Origin: Flavobacterium rhamnosiphilum
Lineage (GTDB): Bacteria > Bacteroidota > Bacteroidia > Flavobacteriales > Flavobacteriaceae
DNA length: 64,000 bases
Reading direction: 5' to 3'
NCBI RefSeq assembly: GCF_004349195.1
Contig: NZ_SMLG01000005.1
Coordinates: 217,155 to 281,154, forward strand
Shown here in pieces: positions 33,721 to 42,125 of the stretch (its first letter is position 1; the number at the start of each line of letters is the position of its first letter). Made by a program: the position numbers and the translations under genes. The notes under the pieces were generated by a model. It was not told where the DNA came from, ran no database searches, and worked only from the letters and a program-made list of their open reading frames with translations.

Positions 33721-34983
33721 ATGAAAAAAATAATTTTATTATTCCTATTTTTAGGTCTCTCTTTAACCTCATGTGATGATGAGTTTTTAGACCCTACAAA
33801 ACCAACTGAAGAAGATGTATTTTCGAGCAGATCCGGTTTAATAGGAGCAGCAAACGGATTACAAAGTAAATGGAGCGTAGGAAGACAAAGTCCTGTATAT
33901 ACAATAATAACTGGAAGCGGCTTTACCACAAACGAATTTCGTTTATTAAACGCAGGTAATGCTGATGAAGCTGAACTTTTAGCAGGAGGCGTATCTGTAT
34001 CTTCTAAAAATGCTTTGATCAATAACCTTTGGTCTCAAAGTTTGGTTATTAATGCCGAAGCTCAAAAAGTATTAGATAAAATTGATATTATTACTGTCCC
34101 TGCTGAAAAAGCAAGTGTGTTTGTACATGCTTCAATTTACAAAGCTTTAGCAATTGGAACACTTGTTCAATTCTTTGAGCAAGTGCCATTGGAAACCATG
34201 AAAAATGCGACATTCAGCTCAAGAGCCGAAGTTATTGCAGCAACTATTGCTACTTTGAAATCAACCGAACCGTATTTAGCAACTGCGAATGGCTTTTCGG
34301 GCTTAGTGGGTAATATCAAATACAAGAATACGGTTAATGCTCTTTTGGCTCGTTTTTATTTAATGGCCGGCGATAATGATAATGCTTTATTGTATGCAAA
34401 CTTGGTTGATTTAACCTCTAAATCTACTTTTTTATACGATGCCATCAGTAATAATCCTATTGCAAACGTTGCTATCTTGACACCCAATAATTACCAACCT
34501 ATTGATCGTACTTTTGGTTTGCCAGCAGCACTTGCCCCTACTTCATCTGATGGTCGAGTTAATTTCTATATAACACCAGGTTCTAATCCTACAACTGGAG
34601 CCGGTTTTTTTGATTCAAATTCAAAGCTGATTCCTTTATACCTTCCTGGCGAAATAATGCTTATTAAAGCGGAGGCATATGCACGAAAAAATCAATTACC
34701 AGAAGCTATTCTAGAGCTAAACAAAGTGCTGACAAAAACAGCAGCAGCTGATGCATTTGGTGTTGGCGCTAATTTACTTCCTTATACCGGTACTGTTAAT
34801 CAAACCAGTATTTTGACAGAAATTTATAGAAATCGTTGTATCGAATTATACATGTCTGGTCTAAAACTGGAAGACAGTAAAAGATTTAATCGTCCTAATA
34901 CCGAAAGAAATCGCGATTGGTATCCTTATCCCGATTCAGAAAGGTTTAACAACCCAAATACTCCAGCTGACCCGGCTAATTAA
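33721..34983 (+). CDS. SusD/RagB-family outer-membrane lipoprotein
   Basis: A 420-residue lipoprotein with lipobox LTSC (Cys19) after a short signal peptide. Asp residues after the Cys fit surface export in Bacteroidota. The helical, TPR-like SusD fold is seen in IYKALAIGTLVQFFEQVPL, ARFYLMAGDNDNALLYAN and the C-terminal LYMSGLKLEDSKRFNRP. SusD caps the SusC barrel and binds the substrate. It is a little short for the family (usually 450-600). Confidence 0.9.
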   Translation: MKKIILLFLFLGLSLTSCDDEFLDPTKPTEEDVFSSRSGLIGAANGLQSKWSVGRQSPVYTIITGSGFTTNEFRLLNAGNADEAELLAGGVSVSSKNALINNLWSQSLVINAEAQKVLDKIDIITVPAEKASVFVHASIYKALAIGTLVQFFEQVPLETMKNATFSSRAEVIAATIATLKSTEPYLATANGFSGLVGNIKYKNTVNALLARFYLMAGDNDNALLYANLVDLTSKSTFLYDAISNNPIANVAILTPNNYQPIDRTFGLPAALAPTSSDGRVNFYITPGSNPTTGAGFFDSNSKLIPLYLPGEIMLIKAEAYARKNQLPEAILELNKVLTKTAAADAFGVGANLLPYTGTVNQTSILTEIYRNRCIELYMSGLKLEDSKRFNRPNTERNRDWYPYPDSERFNNPNTPADPAN

Positions 34984-34997
34984 AAATGTAAAACACA

Positions 34998-35034
34998 AAC
35001 GAGGCATTTAATCCGTTATTTCGCCTCGTTTTTT
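34998..35034 (+). terminator. Terminator after the susCD pair
   Basis: AACGAGGC and GCCTCGTT pair around an 17-base loop and are followed by T. It probably lowers read-through from susCD into murQ; the loop contains CCGTTATT, close to the operator core. Confidence 0.8.
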
Positions 35035-35182
35035 CATACAATTAACACCTTAAATGGCTATTTTAGTATACAAAAGTTAGCAATAACTTTCTATAAAAAA
35101 TAGTTTTTAGAGGTCGTTTATGCCATTTTTTTTACAAAAAAATGAACATCCATTTTCTCCAAATCAATTAATTTACAAAGAA

Positions 35183-36010
35183 ATGAAAAAGAACAACCCT
35201 GATACAGAACAAGAATCCCTTTATTCGAATTTAGATAAGATGAGTACTCATGAATTACTTTTAAACATCAACAAAGAAGATAAAAAAGTAGCGGATATCA
35301 TTGAAAAACAAATCCCTAATATTGAAAAACTGGTAGACAGTATTGTATCCAAAATGAAGCTGGGTGGCAGACTATTTTATATTGGAGCAGGCACATCCGG
35401 AAGAATTGGCATTCTTGATGCATCAGAATGTCCTCCAACTTTTGGGGTTCCTGACAATTGGATTATTGGCATCATAGCCGGAGGGGATTCAGCCATTAGA
35501 AAAGCCGTAGAAAATGCCGAAGATGATATCAATCAAGCTTGGAGAGACTTATCAGCTTATGCCATTTCAAGTTTAGATGTAGTAATAGGAATTGCCGCTT
35601 CTGGAAATACACCTTATGTTATTGGCGGTTTAAATAAAGCTCGAGAAAATAACATCGTTACAGGAAGTATTTCTTGTAATAGTGAAAGTCTGATTTCTAA
35701 AGAAGCTGATTTTCCCATAGAATTAATTGTAGGTCCTGAATTTCTTACCGGAAGTACACGAATGAAAGCCGGAACATCTCAAAAACTAGTCTTAAACATG
35801 ATTTCAACATCCGTTATGATAAAACTTGGACGGATTTATGGAAACAAAATGATTGACATGCAATTGTCTAATAAAAAATTAGTTCAAAGAGGTGTCGAGA
35901 TGATTGTAGAAGAATTAAAAATTAATGAAAAATTAGCTTCTCAATTATTAAAAAAACACAAAAGCGTTAGAGCAGTTTTACTCGCTGAAAATAAAAATCT
36001 GGAGATTTAA
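35183..36010 (+). CDS. murQ: N-acetylmuramic acid 6-phosphate etherase MurQ
   Basis: A 275-residue cytosolic SIS-domain enzyme splitting MurNAc-6-phosphate into GlcNAc-6-phosphate and D-lactate. Visible hallmarks: LFYIGAGTSGRIGILDASEC, then PPTFGVP, AGGDSAIRKAVENAEDD, IGIAASGNTPYV, and GPEFLTGSTRMKAGTSQKLV. I chose ATG 35183, which gives the usual start (MKKNNPDTEQESLYSNLDKM); an ATG at 35120 adds 21 residues unlike the family. The SSS symporter follows after 40 bases and anmK after that, forming a catabolic set. Confidence 0.95.
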   Translation: MKKNNPDTEQESLYSNLDKMSTHELLLNINKEDKKVADIIEKQIPNIEKLVDSIVSKMKLGGRLFYIGAGTSGRIGILDASECPPTFGVPDNWIIGIIAGGDSAIRKAVENAEDDINQAWRDLSAYAISSLDVVIGIAASGNTPYVIGGLNKARENNIVTGSISCNSESLISKEADFPIELIVGPEFLTGSTRMKAGTSQKLVLNMISTSVMIKLGRIYGNKMIDMQLSNKKLVQRGVEMIVEELKINEKLASQLLKKHKSVRAVLLAENKNLEI

Positions 36011-36050
36011 CCTCCACTATTTAAAACACTAACCATCTAAAACTTATAAA

Positions 36051-37559
36051 ATGACTCCAAGTGCAATCCTAATCCTTATCATCATTTACTTTGGTCTATT
36101 GTTTTACATATCGCATAGAGTCAGCAAAAAAGATGACAGTAACGAAGCGTTTTTCAAAGCTAATAAAAATTCAAAATGGTATTTAGTAGCTTTTGGAATG
36201 ATAGGAACGGCACTATCCGGAGTAACATTTATATCGGTTCCTGGAGAAGTTGGTGCTCCAAGTGGGGAACAATTCAAATATTTTCAGTTTATATTGGGTA
36301 ATGCCATAGGATTTATAATAATTACAAAATTACTATTACCACTCTATTACAGAATGAATTTAACCTCAATATATGGTTATATAGAACAAAGAATGGGATC
36401 CTATAGTTACAAAACAGCAGCAACTATTTTTTTAGTGAGCAGAACCGTTAGTTCTGCATTCAGACTTTATCTAGTAGTAATCGTACTGCAACGCTATGTT
36501 TTTGATTTCTATAAAATTCCGTTTTCTTTGACAGTATTACTATCGTTGCTTTTAATTTTTTCTTACACCTACAGAGGAGGTCTTAAAACAATAATCATTA
36601 CAGATACTTTGCAAACTTTTTTTCTGGTAACTTCTGTCTTTCTTACCATTTATTTCATTTGTGACAGTCTTGATTTAAATGCAATTGGCGCTTTTAATGA
36701 AGTAAAAAACAGCGACTATTCAAAAGTATTTTTCTTTGATGATTTTATGACGAGTAAATTTCATTTTGCAAAACAAATCTTAGGAGGCATGTTTGTTACG
36801 ATAGCAATGGTAGGTCTTGACCAGGATTTGATGCAAAAAAATCTGAGCTGTAAAAACATTGGCGAAGCTCAAAAAAACATGTTTACCTTTACAGGAATCT
36901 TTGTTATTATCAATATTTTCTTTCTAAGTGTTGGCGCACTACTTTATATATATGCTGATAAAAATGGAATTGCAGTTCCTCTTGATCTCGTTACAAACAA
37001 ACCAAGAACTGACTTGTTGTTTCCTGAAATTGCATTAAATCATTTATCAACAATTCCGGCCATTGTATTTTTACTAGGAATTATTGCGGCTACTTTTGCA
37101 ACTACCGATTCTGCATTGACAGCACTTACAACCTCTTTTTGTGTTGATTTTCTGGGTATGGATAAAGCCGAAAATAGAAGTAAACAAAATGTGGTAAGAA
37201 GAAGACATTTAGTGCACATAGGATTTTCAGCATTAGTTTTTTTAGTAATACTAATTTTTAATTCAATTAACGACAGCTCTGTTGTAGGGATGATATTCAA
37301 GGTTGCTTCCTACACTTATGGCCCATTATTAGGGTTGTATTCTTTTGGTTTATTTCTAAAGTCAAAAAAAGTAAATGACAAACTAGTTCCTTTAATCTGT
37401 ATAGTATCGCCTGCTTTAACTTATATCATTAGTGAAAATTCTAAAACATTATTTTTTGGATACGTATTTGACAATGAATTAATCCTACTAAATGGGCTAA
37501 TTACATTCATTGGGCTTTACCTGATCAGTAAAACTTCTGATGAAGTGTTAGATTTTTAA
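36051..37559 (+). CDS. Sodium:solute symporter, probable amino-sugar importer
   Basis: A 502-residue inner-membrane protein of the SSS family with about 13 helices. The N-terminus has the family pattern (SNEAFFKANKNSKWYLVAFG, MIGTALSGVTFISVPG), and the sodium-site helix is IAATFATTDSALTALTTSFC. It is placed between murQ and anmK. In other Bacteroidota (Tannerella) an inner-membrane transporter next to murQ brings in MurNAc, so import of MurNAc or anhydro-MurNAc is likely (inference from context). Confidence 0.88.
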   Translation: MTPSAILILIIIYFGLLFYISHRVSKKDDSNEAFFKANKNSKWYLVAFGMIGTALSGVTFISVPGEVGAPSGEQFKYFQFILGNAIGFIIITKLLLPLYYRMNLTSIYGYIEQRMGSYSYKTAATIFLVSRTVSSAFRLYLVVIVLQRYVFDFYKIPFSLTVLLSLLLIFSYTYRGGLKTIIITDTLQTFFLVTSVFLTIYFICDSLDLNAIGAFNEVKNSDYSKVFFFDDFMTSKFHFAKQILGGMFVTIAMVGLDQDLMQKNLSCKNIGEAQKNMFTFTGIFVIINIFFLSVGALLYIYADKNGIAVPLDLVTNKPRTDLLFPEIALNHLSTIPAIVFLLGIIAATFATTDSALTALTTSFCVDFLGMDKAENRSKQNVVRRRHLVHIGFSALVFLVILIFNSINDSSVVGMIFKVASYTYGPLLGLYSFGLFLKSKKVNDKLVPLICIVSPALTYIISENSKTLFFGYVFDNELILLNGLITFIGLYLISKTSDEVLDF

Positions 37560-37635
37560 AAAGTGGTATTTTAGACAGAAATATATTAAATTAAATAATG
37601 CCCGAAAATAAAAATAGTCCTCTAAAAATTTAATT

Positions 37636-38844
37636 ATGAATGTAAATCTAGAATTGCTATATAAAATTGCTCAAAAACCTGCCCGTATGATTATCGGTCT
37701 TATGTCTGGTACTTCAATGGATGGCCTCGATGTCGCTTTATGCGAGATTTCAGGTGCTGGAGAAAGTACAAAAGTTACAGTAGTACAATTTGATACGGTT
37801 GAGTATTCCGAAGAAATAAAAACAGAAATTCAAAAAGTTTTTGCAAAACAAACCATTGATTTTCATGATCTTGTACTCTTAAATGAATGGATTGGCATAC
37901 TGCATGCCAATATGATTTTACAATGCCTGAAAAGTTGGAATGTATCGAGTCATGACGTAGATTTAATTGCTTCACACGGACAAACAGTATTGCATCTCCC
38001 TAAAATTTTGCACCAGCAAGAAAAATTCCCAAATGCTACGTTACAAATTGGTGATGGTGACCACATTGCTGTAAAAACAGGAATTATAACCCTTTCCGAT
38101 TTCAGGCAAAAACACCTCGCCGCAGGTGGTGAAGGAGCTCCTTTGGCGGTTTACGGTGATTATTTTATTTTTGGAAAAAAAGGCGAAAATCGTATTATGC
38201 TGAACATGGGCGGTATTGCAAATTTTACATACTTACCCTCAAGTATGAACCCCGAAGAGGTTTTTGTAACAGACACAGGAACTGGAAACACTTTAATTGA
38301 TGCCTGTATCAGGCTATTTTATCCTGGTAAATCCTATGATAAAGATGCCGAAATTGCAAAACTTGGTGCTGTAAATCAATCGCTTTTGGAGGCATTAAAA
38401 TCAAATAAATTCTTCAGGGATTCTTTCCCAAAAACTACGGGTCCGGAACTTTTTAATATCGAGTACGTTAGAAAAGCCCAAGCCCAAAGTAATACGGAAA
38501 ACATTTCTCTTCCTGATGTATTGGCAACATTAACCAGATTTAGTGCCGAAACTATAGCCGAAGCAATTCAATATGCTATAGAAAACACAGAATACGATTT
38601 AGAAAGTTTTACTATTTATATGTCAGGTGGCGGCATGCACAATCCATTATTAGTAAGTTGGTTAAAAGAACTATTGTCTTGCCCTTTTTTAACGACTAAT
38701 GACTTAGGGATTTCTGGTGATGCAAAAGAAGCAGTATTATTTGCTGTTTTAGCCAATGAAACGATTTCGGGCGGAGGCTCTGATTTTGGTTCACGCAAAG
38801 GAATTCCTTCGGTTTCTATGGGGAAAATATCATTTCCAAATTAA
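37636..38844 (+). CDS. anmK: Anhydro-N-acetylmuramic acid kinase AnmK
   Basis: A 402-residue kinase that opens and phosphorylates 1,6-anhydro-MurNAc to MurNAc-6-phosphate, the MurQ substrate. The phosphate loop IIGLMSGTSMDGLDVALCEI is at residues 19-38. Further motifs are IASHGQTVLHLP, LGGEGAPL-like AGGEGAPLAVYGDY, MLNMGGIANFTYLP, DTGTGNTLIDACI and the C-terminal YMSGGGMHNPLL. Its length is close to the family norm (about 370) with an N-terminal extension. It follows the symporter by 76 bases. Confidence 0.95.
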   Translation: MNVNLELLYKIAQKPARMIIGLMSGTSMDGLDVALCEISGAGESTKVTVVQFDTVEYSEEIKTEIQKVFAKQTIDFHDLVLLNEWIGILHANMILQCLKSWNVSSHDVDLIASHGQTVLHLPKILHQQEKFPNATLQIGDGDHIAVKTGIITLSDFRQKHLAAGGEGAPLAVYGDYFIFGKKGENRIMLNMGGIANFTYLPSSMNPEEVFVTDTGTGNTLIDACIRLFYPGKSYDKDAEIAKLGAVNQSLLEALKSNKFFRDSFPKTTGPELFNIEYVRKAQAQSNTENISLPDVLATLTRFSAETIAEAIQYAIENTEYDLESFTIYMSGGGMHNPLLVSWLKELLSCPFLTTNDLGISGDAKEAVLFAVLANETISGGGSDFGSRKGIPSVSMGKISFPN

Positions 38845-39017
38845 GAGCTCAACTGAAAATCTATTTCATTCATAAAGGAAGATAGAATTTTTACAGTAAC
38901 AGAGGCATCGTAAATGATTAATTCAAAACAAACTAATTTTTAAAGTGTAACATTTATAGCTCATCCAATAGTAAATATTTTGAAAGAAAATTTACTTTAA
39001 ACCGACATAGAAAAATT

Positions 39018-39033
39018 TTGGCAAAGAAATTGC
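39018..39033 (+). promoter_or_regulatory. Sigma-54-like -24/-12 sequence
   Basis: TTGGCAAAGAAATTGC has GG and GC spaced by exactly 10 bases and differs from the TGGCAC-N5-TTGC consensus at one base. It lies 90 bases before the GHL10 gene. In AT-rich DNA such a match may be chance. Confidence 0.35.
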
Positions 39034-39092
39034 GCTAATGAAATAAGTCAAATTTTATCTGGATTTTAACTGATAAATTTCGCTAAAAAAAC

Positions 39093-39100
39093 TATTTTTG
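39093..39100 (+). promoter_or_regulatory. -7 element (TATTTTTG) of the GHL10 gene
   Basis: TATTTTTG fits TAnnTTTG, 23 bases before ATG 39124. No TTG at the right distance is seen. The 279-base spacer and this element suggest that the glycosidase-ampG-GH3 set has its own promoter. Confidence 0.5.
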
Positions 39101-39123
39101 AATACTTTATAAACACAACAATA

Positions 39124-40656
39124 ATGAAGAATTACAAACATATAGGATTTCTTACCATGTTTCTTTTACTTTCGTTTTCGAATGTAAAAGCGCAAATGAT
39201 GGCTACAAATCCAAAAAATGAATTTAGAGCAGTTTGGATTGCCACAGTTGTTAATATTGACTGGCCAAAAAGTAGTACGGACAATGTTAACAAACAAAAA
39301 GCGGATTATATTGAGATTTTAGATACGTATAAAAAACTAAATTATAATGCCGTAATTGTTCAGATTCGAAGTGTTGGTGATGCTTTTTATCCAACAAAAC
39401 TAGCACCTTGGTCTCGTTTTTTGACCGGGAAAGAAGGACAAGCCCCAAAACCTTATTTTGACACATTAGCTTGGATGATTGCTGAAACTCATGCCCGTGG
39501 ATTTGAATTTCATGCCTGGTTAAATCCGTACCGCGCTACAATGGATTACAATACCTCGCTTTTAAGTCCGGAACATGACTATTTTAAGTATCCGGAATGG
39601 ATGATCAAATACGGCGGAAAATATTATTATAATCCTGCATTACCCGAAGTTCAAAAGCATTTATTGACGGTTGTCGAAGAAGTTGTTCAAAATTATGACA
39701 TTGATGCCATTCATTTTGACGACTATTTTTATCCGTACAGAATAAAAGGAGAAGTATTTAACGATACGGATTCTTTCAAAAAATATGGAAACGGAATGAG
39801 TTTAGAGGATTGGAGACGTTCGAATGTGAATACTTTTGTGAAGGATGTTTCGGTTTCGATTAAAAATATAAAACCTTGGGTACAATTTGGTATCAGCCCG
39901 TTTGGAGTTTGGAGAAATAAATCAGTGGATCCAAAAGGTTCCGAAACAGAAGCGGGACAAACTAATTACGATGATTTATTCGCTGATCCGTTAGCGTGGA
40001 TGGAAAACAAATGGATTGATTACCTTGTTCCGCAATTGTACTGGAGCATGGACCATCCTAAAGCTTCGTATTCAAAATTATTGCGTTGGTGGTCTGAAAA
40101 TTCAACAAATACCGCAATCTACATTGGAAACGGGACTTATAAAATCAACACTGATTCTGATAAAAGATGGAATAATCCAAATGAAATTCCGAATCAAATA
40201 GACATTACAAGATCCTACAAAAACATTCAGGGAAATGCTTTTTTTAGTGCCAAATCATTTTTGAACAAAAATCAAAGTGTGACTAAATTACTAACAGAAA
40301 ACCAATACAAATATCCTGCTCTTCCTACTGTGGTGCCTAGTTCTGTAAAAAAAATGGCCATCGTACCCACAGCGAACAACATTTTGATAGATCCTATTTC
40401 ATCAAGATTTAATGTCACCTATCCTTTATACAGTAAAGTGCGTTACGTTATGGTTTATGGCGCAAAATTTAATTCAAAAATTGATGTCAACGATCCAAGC
40501 CAAATTATTGATAAAATAGCATTTAAAGATAACATTGATACTGTTGAAGTTGTGATACCAACTTATAAATTAGACAAAAATACAACCTGCGCCATTACAT
40601 TCATTGATTTTTATGGTAATGAAAGTGAAGCAACTTTAGTGAACTTTACGCTATAA
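39124..40656 (+). CDS. Secreted GHL10 (family-10-like, DUF187) glycosidase
   Basis: A 510-residue exported protein with a signal peptide (MKNYKHIGFLTMFLLLSFSN, cleavage near VKAQ). A TIM barrel of the GHL10/DUF187 type follows: EFRAVWIATVVNIDWP, VIVQIRSVGDAFYPTKLAPW, FEFHAWLNPYRA, IDAIHFDDYFYP (likely acidic active-site residues) and QFGISPFGVW. A small beta-type domain ends the chain (about residues 410-510). The family acts on amino-sugar glycans and is often placed near wall-related genes. Here it may trim glycan chains outside the inner membrane for SusCD or AmpG uptake. Confidence 0.88.
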   Translation: MKNYKHIGFLTMFLLLSFSNVKAQMMATNPKNEFRAVWIATVVNIDWPKSSTDNVNKQKADYIEILDTYKKLNYNAVIVQIRSVGDAFYPTKLAPWSRFLTGKEGQAPKPYFDTLAWMIAETHARGFEFHAWLNPYRATMDYNTSLLSPEHDYFKYPEWMIKYGGKYYYNPALPEVQKHLLTVVEEVVQNYDIDAIHFDDYFYPYRIKGEVFNDTDSFKKYGNGMSLEDWRRSNVNTFVKDVSVSIKNIKPWVQFGISPFGVWRNKSVDPKGSETEAGQTNYDDLFADPLAWMENKWIDYLVPQLYWSMDHPKASYSKLLRWWSENSTNTAIYIGNGTYKINTDSDKRWNNPNEIPNQIDITRSYKNIQGNAFFSAKSFLNKNQSVTKLLTENQYKYPALPTVVPSSVKKMAIVPTANNILIDPISSRFNVTYPLYSKVRYVMVYGAKFNSKIDVNDPSQIIDKIAFKDNIDTVEVVIPTYKLDKNTTCAITFIDFYGNESEATLVNFTL

Positions 40657-40683
40657 AATTTAATCGAATATAATACGCTAAAA

Positions 40684-41958
40684 ATGAAAACAGACAATAG
40701 ACCTTGGTATTGGATTCCCGTTTTAAACTTTGCTTCCGGCTTGCCTTATGCCATCATTATTTCGGTATCGGTGATTATGTATAAAAACCTCGGAATCAAT
40801 AATAAGGACATCGGAATTTATACCAGTTTACTCTATTTACCGTGGGTAATTAAACCGTTGTGGAGTCCGTTTATTGATCTCTATTCGACTAAAAGAAAAT
40901 GGTTTTTAAGCATGCAATTGCTAATTTCCCTTGCTTTTTTAATTGTGGGTTTAACAATTCCTTTGAGTAATTTTTTCGTTATCAGTTTAGCCGTTTTTTG
41001 GGTTGCCGCATTTGCTTCGGCTTCTAATGATGTGGCCAGCGATGGATTTTATATGTTGGCTTTAGAAAAAGACCAACAATCCTTTTTCCTTGGGATTCGA
41101 AGTACTTTTTATAGACTTTCCATGCTTACCGGAAACGGATTAATCGTGGTTATTGCCGGTTATCTGGAACAAGAATATGGCGATAAACAAAAAGCATGGT
41201 CGTATACAATGGTAGTTGTAGGATTAATTATGACCGTAATTACAATTTACAATTATTTTTCGACTCCAAAAACCGAAACAAAAATCGTAGAAACAAAAAC
41301 GGAATCTGTTCCAAGTAAAAGTTTTGGAGCCGTTTTCGCTACTTTTTTTCAAAAGAAACAAATTGGTTTAGTTTTGGCTTTCATTCTATTATTCAGATTA
41401 GGGGAATCTCAACTATTAAAAATGCTAACTCCTTTTTTAATCGATCCGATAGCTGCAGGCGGAATGGGTTTAACCACTCAGGATGTTGGCGTTATTTATG
41501 GAACTTTTGGAGTGATTTCACTTACTGTCGGTGGTATTTTGGGCGGCATCGTCATTTCTAGAGATGGATTAGGAAAGTGGATGCTACCGATGATTTTAGC
41601 CATGCACTTACCCATAATAGGATTCATTTTATTGTCTCATTTTCATCCTGGCTCTGTTTTCTATATTTATGCAACGGTAATTGCGGAACAATTTGGTTAT
41701 GGTTTTGGTTTTGCTGCTTTCATGATGTACTTGATTTATGTAGCCGATGGCGAATCTAAAACGTCCCACTACTCGATCGCAACCGGATTTATGGCTTTAG
41801 GAATGATGCTTCCGGGAATGTTGAGCGGGTTTATCCAAGAATATTTGGGCTATGGAAATTTCTTTATTTGGGTGTTTTTGGCAACCATTCCAGGATTAAT
41901 ACTTTCCAGATTTTTAATCTTTCCTGCCGATTTTGGAAAGAAATCCGAACAAGAATAA
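40684..41958 (+). CDS. ampG: AmpG-like muropeptide permease (MFS)
   Basis: A 424-residue inner-membrane protein with 12 or more helices and the AmpG pattern at the start: LNFASGLPYAIIISVSVIMY, then NNKDIGIYTSLLYLPWVIKP and LWSPFIDLY. A further mark is ASASNDVASDGFYML. AmpG brings GlcNAc-anhydro-MurNAc (with or without peptide) into the cytoplasm. It follows the glycosidase by 27 bases and precedes a cytosolic GH3 enzyme, exactly the use expected. Confidence 0.88.
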   Translation: MKTDNRPWYWIPVLNFASGLPYAIIISVSVIMYKNLGINNKDIGIYTSLLYLPWVIKPLWSPFIDLYSTKRKWFLSMQLLISLAFLIVGLTIPLSNFFVISLAVFWVAAFASASNDVASDGFYMLALEKDQQSFFLGIRSTFYRLSMLTGNGLIVVIAGYLEQEYGDKQKAWSYTMVVVGLIMTVITIYNYFSTPKTETKIVETKTESVPSKSFGAVFATFFQKKQIGLVLAFILLFRLGESQLLKMLTPFLIDPIAAGGMGLTTQDVGVIYGTFGVISLTVGGILGGIVISRDGLGKWMLPMILAMHLPIIGFILLSHFHPGSVFYIYATVIAEQFGYGFGFAAFMMYLIYVADGESKTSHYSIATGFMALGMMLPGMLSGFIQEYLGYGNFFIWVFLATIPGLILSRFLIFPADFGKKSEQE

Positions 41959-41977
41959 ACAAACTAGCTTTTTTTTT

Positions 41978-42098
41978 AACATATAAGTCATATGAGTTTA
42001 TTTAAGTAAGTAAGACTCTCTTAAAATAACTGTTTTTTTACAACCACTTTTATGTAATTATTTATTCTGTATAATTTAACTTACATGACTTATATGTT
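41978..42098. repeat. Dispersed inverted repeat (ATATAAGTCAT family)
   Basis: AACATATAAGTCATATGAGTT (first 20 bases 41978-41997) and its inverted form at 42078-42098 match at 19 of 21 positions, around 79 AT-rich bases. It fills the spacer between ampG and the GH3 gene. It is probably a dispersed intergenic element that may fold in the mRNA. Confidence 0.65.
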
Positions 42099-42125
42099 TA
42101 AAATTAATATCATATTCATTTCAAA

